Part shown: positions 8,635-16,779 of the stretch, in pieces | Layout of the letters: each line of letters begins with the position of its first letter | Position numbering within the stretch: the first letter of the stretch is position 1 | Assembly (NCBI GenBank): GCA_023299885.1 | Contig: JALZUS010000003.1 | Span: 1-56,005, forward strand | Source: Bdellovibrionales bacterium | GTDB lineage: Bacteria; Bdellovibrionota; Bdellovibrionia; Bdellovibrionales; UBA1609 | Reading direction: 5' to 3' | DNA length: 56,005 nt | The notes under the pieces: model-generated | What the model saw: the letters and a program-made list of their open reading frames with translations, nothing else | What the model was told of the DNA's origin: nothing | The model's database searches: none | Program-made: the position numbers and the translations under genes

Positions 8635-9210
8635 TCAAAGCGCTCCATTCTTTACATTAATAAGCTCTTTAGTGTGACTCATGGTCCAAGTGTCCTCAGT
8701 AGCACCCCCTAATTGCCCGCAAGCACCCATTAGAAAAGTAGCTGGATTAACCCCAGCACCAGGCGGAAATAATGACGTAGCACACAAATCACCAACAACT
8801 ACGCACTGTGTTCCGTAGCCTGCAATGTCTCCAGACAATTTTTCTGAAAAAGTTCTTCTGCAAATATTATGTGTTTCAAACATAATATTTACATTTACAT
8901 ACTGAGAAATACCATTAAGTGAAAATGGCTTAGTAACAGTCGATGCTGTCGATAAATCGCCAATCCTATACTGATATGCACCCTCTGGCAAAAAACCTAA
9001 TGCAATTAGATTATTATAATATGTATTATGTTCTATTCGAAATATTTTTTGACTCGTATAGAGCCCTGCTAAATTTGATTTAGCTTCACTTTGCTTTGCC
9101 TTACGTTGAAACTTCTGGAACTGTGGTACTGCAACAGCTGATAAAATACCAATAATAGCTACAACTATCATCAGCTCTACAAGTGAAAAACCCTTATTAT
9201 TCTGTAGCAT
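8635..9210 (-). CDS. pilA: Type IV pilin / pseudopilin, PilA-like
   Basis: 191 aa. The class III signal is textbook: a short leader ending in G7, then F8-S-L-V-E with Glu at +5 (E12), and a hydrophobic alpha-1 segment I-V-V-A-I-I-G-I-L-S-A-V-A-V-P-Q-F. Prepilin peptidase should cut after G7 and methylate Phe. The C-terminal domain has five Cys residues that could form the D-region disulfides. The length fits a major type IVa pilin, but a minor pilin or general secretion pseudopilin cannot be excluded. No other pilus assembly genes adjoin it. The start has AAGGTGG upstream and sits 14 bp from a 56-bp inverted repeat. Confidence 0.85.
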   Translation of the reverse strand: MLQNNKGFSLVELMIVVAIIGILSAVAVPQFQKFQRKAKQSEAKSNLAGLYTSQKIFRIEHNTYYNNLIALGFLPEGAYQYRIGDLSTASTVTKPFSLNGISQYVNVNIMFETHNICRRTFSEKLSGDIAGYGTQCVVVGDLCATSLFPPGAGVNPATFLMGACGQLGGATEDTWTMSHTKELINVKNGAL

Positions 9211-9224
9211 ACGCCCACCTTATC

Positions 9225-9280
9225 AAATGCTATTTAGCAAATAATAATCGGCACAAATCATTATTTGCTAAATAGCATTT
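9225..9280. promoter_or_regulatory. Perfect 21-bp inverted repeat upstream of the pilin gene
   Basis: Arm 9225-9245 starts AAATGCTATTTAGC and arm 9260-9280 is its exact reverse complement; the 14-nt loop is 9246-9259. The element begins 14 bp before the pilin start codon, just upstream of its Shine-Dalgarno. No U tract follows it on the minus strand, so it does not look like a terminator. As RNA it would form a long stem in the 5' untranslated region. Confidence 0.8.
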
Positions 9281-9350
9281 CTCACATTAGTACATTCTTT
9301 TTTTAAATTCCTATATTGATACAAATATCTTTTCCACTACAACACCAAAC

Positions 9351-9380
9351 AAAAAAATCTCTGTTTCACAGAGATTTTTT
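9351..9380 (-). terminator. Intrinsic terminator of gltA
   Basis: The GC-containing stem TCTCTG (9358-9363) pairs with CAGAGA (9369-9374) across a TTTCA loop and is extended by an A tract and T tract on either side. The minus-strand transcript ends in U7. It lies 44 nt after the gltA stop. Confidence 0.8.
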
Positions 9381-9413
9381 GTTTTTTAAATTACGCGCCG
9401 GGTTTCAAAAAGT

Positions 9414-9425
9414 AGCCTGGCACCT
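9414..9425. repeat. 12-bp direct repeat, copy 2 (AGCCTGGCACCT)
   Basis: Second exact copy of the sequence at 8608-8619, about 806 bp away. Its last two bases fall in the gltA stop codon (TAG, complement of 9424-9426). Confidence 0.6.
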
Positions 9426-10557
9426 ATCTATCCGCAGCAGGTTTCCACTTAAGACCTTCGTTGCCTTTCCAGTCACCACGTGGGCGATAAATTCTGTTTT
9501 GATCATACTGCTCAAACACATGAGACAACCAACCGCTTACACGAGAAGTTGCAAATATTGGAGTGTATAAATCTAAAGGGATACCCATGCTGTAGTAAAC
9601 AGTTGCAGAGTAAAAATCTACATTAGGCAGTAAACCTTTTTCACTTGTTACCGTGTTATCTAAAATTTCAGACATTTCATAAAACTTACCGTTACCAGTT
9701 AGCTCTGAAAGGCTTTTGCTCATGCCTCTTAAGATTTTTGCTCTTGGGTCACCGTTTTTGTAAACTCTGTGTCCAAAGCCCATAATCTTTTCTTTATTAG
9801 CTAATGCTGTATTTACCCAATCTTGAGCTTTATCTACAGAACCAATTTCCATTAATGTACGCATCACTTGCTCGTTAGCACCGCCGTGAAGTGGGCCTTT
9901 AAGAGCGCCAATACCTGCAGTAATAGCCGAATAAATGTCACTAAGTGATGACGCAACAACTCTTGTTGTAAATGCAGAGCAGTTTAACTCATGGTCTGCA
10001 TGTAAAATTAAACATGTATCAAATACTTTAACCGCTTCAGCTTTAGGCTCTTCACCTTTTAGCATGTATAAGAAGTTCCAAGCGACTGACTGTCCTGCTT
10101 TTGGAGCAACATAGTCTTTACCTTCACGAAGCCTTTGGAATAAAGCTACTAATGAACCCATTCTACCAGTTAAAGACATTGCTACTTTTTCTTGGTCAGC
10201 TCTGTCTGTTGATTGAGCGTTAGCATCCCATAAAGATAAAGTAGAAACCGCAGACCTTAACCAAGCCATCGGGTGAACATCTTTAGTTGGGAACTTTTTT
10301 AATAACTCAACAAGCTCAGGCTCTAAAGCTAAGCCACTGCTTAACTCTTTACTAAAATCTGATAACTCAGACGCTGTTGGCAGCCTGTTGTTCCATAATA
10401 AATAAATAACTTCTTCAAAACTTGAGTTTTCTGCTAAGTCTTCGATTGTGTACCCACGGTAACAAAGTGTTGCATCAACAATTGATGAAATCTTTGTTGT
10501 ACAAGCCACAACTCCCTCTAAACCACGATCTAATGCTCCACTATATACTTCAGCCAT
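9424..10557 (-). CDS. gltA: Citrate synthase
   Basis: 377 aa, the size of the short dimeric citrate synthases. It condenses oxaloacetate and acetyl-CoA at the entry of the TCA cycle. The catalytic triad is visible: H224 in L-H-G-G-A-N-E, H263 in G-F-G-H-R-V-Y and D314 in P-N-V-D-F. The following F-A-T-S-R-V-S-G-W segment is also typical. The lack of an N-terminal extension argues against the allosteric, NADH-sensitive Gram-negative type. A 2-methylcitrate synthase role is possible in principle, but no prp genes are nearby. It is a single gene with its own terminator at 9351-9380. Confidence 0.9.
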   Translation of the reverse strand: MAEVYSGALDRGLEGVVACTTKISSIVDATLCYRGYTIEDLAENSSFEEVIYLLWNNRLPTASELSDFSKELSSGLALEPELVELLKKFPTKDVHPMAWLRSAVSTLSLWDANAQSTDRADQEKVAMSLTGRMGSLVALFQRLREGKDYVAPKAGQSVAWNFLYMLKGEEPKAEAVKVFDTCLILHADHELNCSAFTTRVVASSLSDIYSAITAGIGALKGPLHGGANEQVMRTLMEIGSVDKAQDWVNTALANKEKIMGFGHRVYKNGDPRAKILRGMSKSLSELTGNGKFYEMSEILDNTVTSEKGLLPNVDFYSATVYYSMGIPLDLYTPIFATSRVSGWLSHVFEQYDQNRIYRPRGDWKGNEGLKWKPAADR

Positions 10558-10667
10558 AATAATCCTCTTTATGTAATTAAAAATTAATAATAGTTAATTT
10601 ATCAGCAGCAGAGCCAAGGTAATACCCCTGACACATTGTTACGCCTAAGAATTATTCAAAGGGCCTG

Positions 10668-11555
10668 CTATGAGCCCGCCAGCTTTAAAACATTGCCCTT
10701 TACTGATGCAGTAACTACCGTTAAGTCCTGCTTGAGCTCCCCACCTTGAGAATGTTTTTTAACGGCCATCAAAATAGAATTCCTAAGCTCATGCACTCCC
10801 GAGGCAGCTCCCAAGGCACTTTGAAACAGCCTCTCAAGGCCAAACTCTTCACCTTCTAAATTTTGAACCTTAATTAATCCCGAAGAAACAAAAATGAGTT
10901 GGTCTTTTGGCTCTAAAATAAGTTGTGCCTCATTAATCTCATCATGAAAATCATTTGAAAACTCTGAAGACTCAACTCCTAAAGGAATCAGCTCTTTACC
11001 TCTTAAAATATAGCCCAAGCAAGAGCCCAGGCGGCTCACTTTGATTTGCAGAGTGCGCCTATCAATCGTTGCATATATCAACGAGACCCTATCAGCCTCA
11101 CCCAATTCTTCTTTAAGCTCTTTTAGTAGGCTCATTAACATTTTTTTAGACGAAGTATATTTTGTCTTATCAAGCTCTTCAGAGCTCTTTAGCAAAACAG
11201 ACAACAATAATGCCGAGGCAGAATGCCCAGAGCAACTAGATACAAACACTCCAAACTTTAGATTTTTCTTTTCATTGTAGATATCAAAATAATCTCCACC
11301 ACTAATAAAACTTGGTAAAAACTTATGGCTAAAATCAAAACCTGGGATATTTGGGAGCTCAGTAGGAACCAATTGGTATTGGAGCTTCTGTAGTAATTTA
11401 TAATGACGATTTATTTGAGCAATTAAGCTCTCTAAGCGCTTATTGGCACTTATCATTTCTTTCTTAAAGTTTTCAATAATGCGATCTTTTTGGACTAAAT
11501 CAGCATTGAGCTCTTTAATTTTGTTTAGTAAAAATTGTTTATCGTTTTCGCTCAC
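10668..11555 (-). CDS. SpoIIE/RsbU-type PP2C-fold protein with degenerate metal site
   Basis: 295 aa. Residues about 10-60 form a coiled coil (K-E-L-N-A-D-L ... K-R-L-E-S-L-I) and residues 65-290 match the SpoIIE/RsbU PP2C phosphatase fold: L-V-P-T-E-L-P-N-I-P-G-F, G-G-D-Y-F-D-I at 86-92, S-G-H-S-A-S-A-L-L-L near 109-118. Family members dephosphorylate anti-anti-sigma proteins or act in c-di-GMP and two-component circuits. Two conserved metal-binding Asp residues are replaced: the D of G-D-V-S-G-H-G is S107 and the D of S-D-G is S225. The final D-D-x-T is Q-D-L-T (276-279). It is likely a pseudophosphatase or a scaffold. Confidence 0.72.
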   Translation of the reverse strand: MSENDKQFLLNKIKELNADLVQKDRIIENFKKEMISANKRLESLIAQINRHYKLLQKLQYQLVPTELPNIPGFDFSHKFLPSFISGGDYFDIYNEKKNLKFGVFVSSCSGHSASALLLSVLLKSSEELDKTKYTSSKKMLMSLLKELKEELGEADRVSLIYATIDRRTLQIKVSRLGSCLGYILRGKELIPLGVESSEFSNDFHDEINEAQLILEPKDQLIFVSSGLIKVQNLEGEEFGLERLFQSALGAASGVHELRNSILMAVKKHSQGGELKQDLTVVTASVKGNVLKLAGS

Positions 11556-11663
11556 CTATAAAGGCTAGGCTCTCAACACAATATGTCAATGCCATCTCTA
11601 CTGAGGTACTAATGCAAAGCTTAAAAAAGAACCGGACTTGAATATTTTTCATAGTTTGGTGTG

Positions 11664-12503
11664 ATGAAGACAATGAATTTGAAAGAGCAACTTATCTGGG
11701 ACCAATTAAATATAGAACTTAAATTGTTCTCTATAGATCCTGATCATAATCTTATTCATTTTTTATTAAAGCTTGAAAGCTTTCTAGAACCAGAAAATAA
11801 TTTTTCTACTTTAGAAAACGAAATCACTCAACTTAGCTTTAATCTTTTTAGCCAATGTAAAGATTTGCCTGAAAACTTACAGATTAAAAAACTAAATGAA
11901 TTCTTTTTTAATGAGCTTCAATTTAAGATTGGAAAAAAACAACCCAACTTACTCTTAAGCCAACTTTTAAAGTCTAAAAAAAGCTCTGCCATTACCATCA
12001 ATGTTCTTTACTGCTTTTTTTGTACGCGTCTTAATCTAGCAGTTTTCCCAATAAACCTAAGCTCTAGTGTTTTAAAGTGGGTACGCGGAGGCAAATCAAG
12101 CTATCTCAATCTAGAAAATAATGGAAAGCTTGCCACCGAAAAAGATTTAGTAAAGTTTTTAAATAAGTCTGAGAGCCAAAAAGATATGTTTGAAATATCT
12201 AGCCAGTGCGACCAGCTTGATGACTACCTTGACCAGCTTTGTCAGTCTTACGAAAAAGAAAACAATTATTTCGCAGCCCTCTCTTGCCTTGATCTTTTAT
12301 TGCAAGGGAAACCAAGCCACTTGCCAACTTTAAAAAAGCGATCAGCATTAAAGCAAAAACTAGGCCTCAACAAAGAGGCGCTAAAAGACTTTAATACCTA
12401 TGCTTCATACTCTGAAATGAACACAAGCGACAAAGAACGCCTTATAGAGCTTACAGAATTAGCTCATGGCGATATTCATAATACTTCAACAACAATACAC
12501 TAA
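11664..12503 (+). CDS. SirB1-like protein (transglutaminase-like fold plus TPR-like tail), divergent
   Basis: 279 aa from the ATG at 11664 (a GTG lies immediately before; no clear Shine-Dalgarno). The arrangement resembles SirB1/YchA proteins: a helical N-terminus, a central segment L-L-S-Q-L-L-K-S-K-K-S-S-A-I-T-I-N-V-L-Y recalling the family's '(L)..R.G.PISLAVLY', and a C-terminal TPR-like pair from about residue 195 (Y-F-A-A-L-S-C-L-D-L-L-L, then G-L-N-K-E-A-L-K-D-F). The assignment is by remembered pattern only. The gene ends 5 nt from the convergent Na/Pi-like gene. Function unknown. Confidence 0.55.
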   Translation: MKTMNLKEQLIWDQLNIELKLFSIDPDHNLIHFLLKLESFLEPENNFSTLENEITQLSFNLFSQCKDLPENLQIKKLNEFFFNELQFKIGKKQPNLLLSQLLKSKKSSAITINVLYCFFCTRLNLAVFPINLSSSVLKWVRGGKSSYLNLENNGKLATEKDLVKFLNKSESQKDMFEISSQCDQLDDYLDQLCQSYEKENNYFAALSCLDLLLQGKPSHLPTLKKRSALKQKLGLNKEALKDFNTYASYSEMNTSDKERLIELTELAHGDIHNTSTTIH

Positions 12504-12507
12504 TAGA

Positions 12508-14010
12508 TTAATTAAATTTTTTAATAAAGGTTTCTAGGCTTTTTATGCGCCTTTCCTCTTTATAGCTATCCGTAAAGCCAATAGAATTAGACCTCACCTC
12601 AGGGATTAGGTTGGTTGAAATAACCTGCTCTACAACCTTGTCTTCATAAATATTTTTTTGCTTTTTAACAAACTCTAAAGTTTCAGGACTTAAGTTATTA
12701 TAACAATAAAGTAGCGAGTTGCCGATTTGGGCTAAATTATCACTAAAACCCATAATTCTTTTTTCTAAAAACACTCTGTTATCAGAAAAGTTAAGGAAGC
12801 TTTTATTTCTAAAAAAATCATTAAGCTCGCTATCAATATTCCATAAGACTTTAGAGTATCTCTCTAGCTTTTTTTCAGCGTTATCATTTTTTTGGTCTGA
12901 CTCTAGTAAAATTTCAAACATGCTACTTACTAGCATGGCTGACTTTTTAACTTCTTGAGTCGCCTGTGCTCTCATTAAAGACGAGGCTGACTGAAAAGAG
13001 CTCCCTATAAATAAAAGCTTTTGGTTCTCTTTAGCTACTGGCTCCTGTACCAGCCAAGCCACAAAAGATCTAGATACGAAAAAAAGAGGTATTGTAAAAA
13101 TCAAAAACAATAAGCCAACGGCAATATCAACTAAAGGCAGTAAGTAGATAGCATCTATATAAGAAAATAAGTCATTTATAAGACCTCTGAAATTAAAAAA
13201 TACAATCAAGCACAAAATATTTACAACAGCATAACAAAGCGTGCGCCCCAAACAGAATTTAGCCACCTCAGTTTTTAGCTTCATGCCCAATAGTGACGAC
13301 GGCACAATAGACCCAAAATAGGAGCCTGTCATAACAGGTATAACAAAAGCAGTATGCATATAGCCTGCCTTGTAAAGAGCCATACAGATAAATAATGCCG
13401 ACCACGAGGATCTAAAAAATAAGCCTAATATAAACCCCAGCAAGGAAAACCCTATCCAAACTGAAAATACATGCAGGCTTGTTTCTTGTAACTCAAAAAA
13501 GGCAAAACCAACTTCTGGTTGAGTTGCTAAACCCCAGCCTAGTACTTGAAATGAGGACACCAATAAACCAATAGAAAATAAATAATGGCCAATCAATTCA
13601 AGCTGTTTTACTTTCAAGTAATAAACAAAATAAAAACCTATTGCAAAACATAAAAAACCTAAAGACCCCCACTCGAATATTAATGTCCATATTAGTAGCT
13701 TAGAAGATAGAAGCACACCGGCTAAAAATACAAAGGCCTGCTCTTTACTGACAAGGCCAGAGTTCACAAAGCTTATACATGAAGAATACAAAGTCCCTCT
13801 GGATGGTATGAGTGCCCCCACCCTAAAACCCAATAAATAGTTTCTAACTTGAGACACCTGTATTTTATCAAAAAATGAAGAAAAGAACTTTGAAAAAATA
13901 ATTTGATTAGCGCCAGTAAAGGCACGCTTAGCAATTAAAGAAAAGAAAGTTTGAGAGCAAATAAAAGCACTCAAGAGTATTGCAGCATTCCAATCAAACA
14001 GTAATGACAT
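12508..14010 (-). CDS. Na/Pi-cotransporter-like membrane protein with PhoU-like C-terminus
   Basis: 500 aa. The first 320 residues contain about 8-9 transmembrane segments with two internally similar halves. The second half reads R-S-S-W-S-A-L-F-I-C-M-A-L-Y-K-A-G (200-216) then G-S-Y-F-G-S-I-V-P-S-S-L-L-G (229-242), which parallels the QSSSA...G and GANIGTT segments of NptA/PF02690 phosphate cotransporters. The first half has S-R-G-T-L-Y-S-S-C-I-S at 70-80. Residues about 330-500 are a charged helical region like the PhoU-like domain of the family. The Gln of QSSS is lost in both repeats, so phosphate transport is uncertain. It follows rsmJ by 17 nt on the same strand. Confidence 0.55.
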   Translation of the reverse strand: MSLLFDWNAAILLSAFICSQTFFSLIAKRAFTGANQIIFSKFFSSFFDKIQVSQVRNYLLGFRVGALIPSRGTLYSSCISFVNSGLVSKEQAFVFLAGVLLSSKLLIWTLIFEWGSLGFLCFAIGFYFVYYLKVKQLELIGHYLFSIGLLVSSFQVLGWGLATQPEVGFAFFELQETSLHVFSVWIGFSLLGFILGLFFRSSWSALFICMALYKAGYMHTAFVIPVMTGSYFGSIVPSSLLGMKLKTEVAKFCLGRTLCYAVVNILCLIVFFNFRGLINDLFSYIDAIYLLPLVDIAVGLLFLIFTIPLFFVSRSFVAWLVQEPVAKENQKLLFIGSSFQSASSLMRAQATQEVKKSAMLVSSMFEILLESDQKNDNAEKKLERYSKVLWNIDSELNDFFRNKSFLNFSDNRVFLEKRIMGFSDNLAQIGNSLLYCYNNLSPETLEFVKKQKNIYEDKVVEQVISTNLIPEVRSNSIGFTDSYKEERRIKSLETFIKKFN

Positions 14011-14027
14011 AGAGCTATTTTAACGCT

Positions 14028-14726
14028 TTAGTTATTAGTATACAAATCATACCTAACACTCTTGCCTGTAAAACTATGCGCCACTAGCTTGTCTTTAGGC
14101 TGCTTAATAGGCCTTTTGACTACTACTCTTGGTATGCCTAGCCCTTTTGCCCATTCTATAAATTGACTCTCAGTTGATGAATCCACAGTGAAGCTTTCAT
14201 TAATTTTTCTAAAAAGCTGCATATCTTTTTTAGGTAATGCTGATTTATTCACATGATGAAACATTGGGTCTATATAAATGACATCAGCATCTGTATCATT
14301 CACTTCTAAACTATTACCAAAAACTAAATTTAATCCAGAAAAACTATCGATGCTTTTAGTAGCTACGCTTATAGCTGATTTTGAAAGCTCATACACAAGA
14401 GGCTGAATTTCAAAAGCTGTCACTTCATGGCCCAAGAGTAACATTTTATGGCTATCTTTAAGGAGACCAGCCGTCGCATCTAATATTTTTTTAGAACCCT
14501 TGCCAATTGCTTTAGCAAAAACAGAGCCTTCAAGCTTGAAGTATTTTTTTGAAAAATCAAAACCTACGCCCTTTAAATCTTTATAATCGACGCAAAGCCC
14601 ATCTTTTGCTTTTTTTAAGTAAAAGGCCTCTTTGTTACCTTTTTGGCTGACTATAGGCCAACCATGAGAGGCTGATATCTCATGAGCCCATTGGCTGTCA
14701 TCATCATCAGCAAGGATAAAAATCAC
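14028..14726 (-). CDS. rsmJ: 16S rRNA m2G1516 methyltransferase RsmJ-like
   Basis: 232 aa. RsmJ uses SAM to methylate N2 of G1516 in 16S rRNA. Diagnostic segments are D-A-T-A-G-L-L-K-D-S (motif I, near residues 83-92), the E-I-Q-P-L-V-Y-E-L stretch, the catalytic-type I-Y-I-D-P-M-F near residues 150-156, and H-H-V-N-K-S-A-L-P-K-K-D-M-Q following it, which parallels the family's 'R.KSAL.KKEM'. The start is one base after the stop of the UbiA-like gene, so it is cotranscribed with the prenyl genes, most likely as a passenger. Confidence 0.85.
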   Translation of the reverse strand: MIFILADDDDSQWAHEISASHGWPIVSQKGNKEAFYLKKAKDGLCVDYKDLKGVGFDFSKKYFKLEGSVFAKAIGKGSKKILDATAGLLKDSHKMLLLGHEVTAFEIQPLVYELSKSAISVATKSIDSFSGLNLVFGNSLEVNDTDADVIYIDPMFHHVNKSALPKKDMQLFRKINESFTVDSSTESQFIEWAKGLGIPRVVVKRPIKQPKDKLVAHSFTGKSVRYDLYTNN

Positions 14727-14727
14727 A

Positions 14728-15789
14728 TTAGATCCAAAAACTGATTAAAACAAAAGTACTTAATAGAACATGAAGATCAACAACTCTGTATCTTAAGCTT
14801 TCTAAGTCTGAAGACAAAGGAGACCGTGAACCCAATATAGTCCTAAGAATACCCCAGCAATAAAAGCCATATGGAAACAATAAAAACAAAGCTATAGAGG
14901 CTGTGCTAAATGAATACATGAAACCAGCAAACAAGGTCCAATTAAGAAACAATTGATAACCTATAAATTTTTTAGCCTTATCAAAACCTAAATAAGTCAC
15001 TAAATTTCTTTCTCCAGAACGAGAATCAGCCACTATATTTTCTAGTTGCCTTGCTTGCATAATTAAAAAAGCAAGCTGCCCAAACAACAAACTCAATGCC
15101 CACTCTTTTGCGCCCATTGGGCTACCAAGGACACTAGTGAAACCAAAGACAATTAATGGTCCAAAGCAAATAAAAGCTAAAATTTCTCCAAAACCTATGG
15201 CTTTAAGGTTAGGCCCATTGAAGCTGTAAATTAAAACGAGTAAAGAAATAAAAAGCACTGAAGCTATAAATATGAGCGGCTGGTTAATTAACACGAAAAA
15301 TCCAACTGCAGCACCCATGCCAAACATAATTACACCCAAAGATTTTACAAAGTTAGCTGGCAACCAACCTTTTTGAATCACTTGACTGCCGCCAAGTTGG
15401 TTCACCCTATCAGAGCCACCCATATGGTCTTTATAATCATTCAGTGCAAATACTGCCGAGTGAAAGCAAAATAAAGAAAGCAATGAAAGGCCCATATATA
15501 AGATATCAACAGACTGTCCCTTAGAGAAAGCATACCCAATGCAAGCGATTGCGGGCCCAAAAGAAAGGCTAAGCCATTCAACCCTAAAAAGCTTACCTAG
15601 TAATAATATTATATTAGGTAATTTAATTTGATCTTTTTCAAATATTAAAAAAGTAACTTTCTCGTTCTCAGTATTTGCATAAAAAACTTTTTGAGGAATA
15701 GCACGCTTATGACTTGAAAAAGTGCCATCTAAATAGGATTGAAACTCTTTGTCTTTTTTTAATACTGTCACAAATTCAGGAGTACTCAT
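14728..15789 (-). CDS. UbiA-family prenyltransferase (second paralogue) with N-terminal extension
   Basis: 353 aa from the ATG at 15789; GGAG lies 9 nt upstream and the ATGA overlaps the polyprenyl synthase stop by 4 nt. About eight transmembrane segments begin at residue ~60. The Mg/diphosphate motif is N-D-Y-K-D at 117-121 followed by G-G-S-D, and the second motif region is Q-L-E-N-I-V-A-D-S-R-S-G-E-R. UbiA enzymes join a polyprenyl chain to an aromatic acceptor. MenA is encoded separately at 18822-19724, so the acceptor here is unknown. The first ~60 soluble residues are not part of the usual family and I do not recognise them. Confidence 0.72.
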   Translation of the reverse strand: MSTPEFVTVLKKDKEFQSYLDGTFSSHKRAIPQKVFYANTENEKVTFLIFEKDQIKLPNIILLLGKLFRVEWLSLSFGPAIACIGYAFSKGQSVDILYMGLSLLSLFCFHSAVFALNDYKDHMGGSDRVNQLGGSQVIQKGWLPANFVKSLGVIMFGMGAAVGFFVLINQPLIFIASVLFISLLVLIYSFNGPNLKAIGFGEILAFICFGPLIVFGFTSVLGSPMGAKEWALSLLFGQLAFLIMQARQLENIVADSRSGERNLVTYLGFDKAKKFIGYQLFLNWTLFAGFMYSFSTASIALFLLFPYGFYCWGILRTILGSRSPLSSDLESLRYRVVDLHVLLSTFVLISFWI

Positions 15790-16712
15790 TTTTGTTTTCT
15801 CCAATACAATAATTCAGGTAAAGGCTTTAAGTTTTCTATTAAAGCTTTTGGCGCATGCTGAGAAAGCTCCAGTAAATAATGATTGTATTTAGCAATAAGC
15901 TCTTCATTCTCGGCATCAAACTGCGAGAGTTTGTCTATAAAATAATTTTTACCAACAACATTGTAAATATCATCTAATGTTTGAACTTTTTTATAGTCTT
16001 CAACTATAGGCCTTGAAAGCTCAGACAATAAATAAGCAGAAAAAGAATTCATATAGCCTGACTTTAAATCACCCAAAATAGCCTTACCTTCAGCATTCCT
16101 AATATCAAAATCTAATAAGTCATCACTTCTTTGAAATAATAAGCCAAGGATTACTCCCAGTTCGTTTAAAATTTCATAAATCTCTTTAGACTTATTTTCT
16201 TGAGCAATAAAAGGAGCCACCAAACACCACTTAAACAATGATCCTGTTTTTAACTTATGCACTTGATCTAGCTGAGACGCTTTAACGCTCCAGTCATGAA
16301 CCAAAGAATCTTGTATCCACTCACCCTCTAGTAAGTCTGAAATAGTTTGAGCTGTTTTTTGAATTAATTCTAAATTGCCATAAGAAGATAAATTAACCAT
16401 AACTCTAGCCAATAAATAGTCACCAGCAAGGACAGCATACTCTGGAGTATACTTTAGCCAAGCCGCTGTTTTATTTCTCCTTAATGCAGACCTATCAATA
16501 AGATCATCATGTAAAAGAGAGGCGTTATGGATAAACTCAATAGTTTGGCATAAAAGAAGAAGAGTTTTTTTATCTATACCCAGAGGCTCAGCTACAAAAC
16601 TTACTAACTTAGAGCGGAAGCCTTTACCGCCAGTAAATAAATCATCATACAAACCATTTAACTTAGGTAAGTATTTTGGGAAATCGCTCGACTGATAATA
16701 TTTTAAACTCAT
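15786..16712 (-). CDS. Long-chain polyprenyl diphosphate synthase
   Basis: 308 aa trans-isoprenyl diphosphate synthase. The first aspartate-rich motif is D-D-L-I-D at residues 69-73 within L-L-H-D-D-L-I-D-R-S-A-L-R-R-N, the second is D-D-L-L-D at 197-201, and G-G-K-G-F-R-S lies at 28-34. It elongates farnesyl or geranyl diphosphate with isopentenyl diphosphate to make the side chain of menaquinone. The residues before the first motif (A-S-L-L) are small, as in IspB/HepT-type long-chain enzymes; exact length cannot be read from sequence. Its place between menE and a UbiA-family gene supports quinone side-chain supply. Confidence 0.85.
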   Translation of the reverse strand: MSLKYYQSSDFPKYLPKLNGLYDDLFTGGKGFRSKLVSFVAEPLGIDKKTLLLLCQTIEFIHNASLLHDDLIDRSALRRNKTAAWLKYTPEYAVLAGDYLLARVMVNLSSYGNLELIQKTAQTISDLLEGEWIQDSLVHDWSVKASQLDQVHKLKTGSLFKWCLVAPFIAQENKSKEIYEILNELGVILGLLFQRSDDLLDFDIRNAEGKAILGDLKSGYMNSFSAYLLSELSRPIVEDYKKVQTLDDIYNVVGKNYFIDKLSQFDAENEELIAKYNHYLLELSQHAPKALIENLKPLPELLYWRKQK

Positions 16713-16779
16713 TGTTCTTGTTTTAATAGATTTGGTACCTATGGTAAAGCCATAGTTATTATGCCTGCACGAGCTACGC

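Noticed and set aside
16739-16755. CTATGG-TAAAG-CCATAG hairpin between menE and the polyprenyl synthase gene as a terminator
   Set aside because: Only 6 bp, with no T tract on the minus strand; perhaps an RNA processing or pause site, but unsupported.
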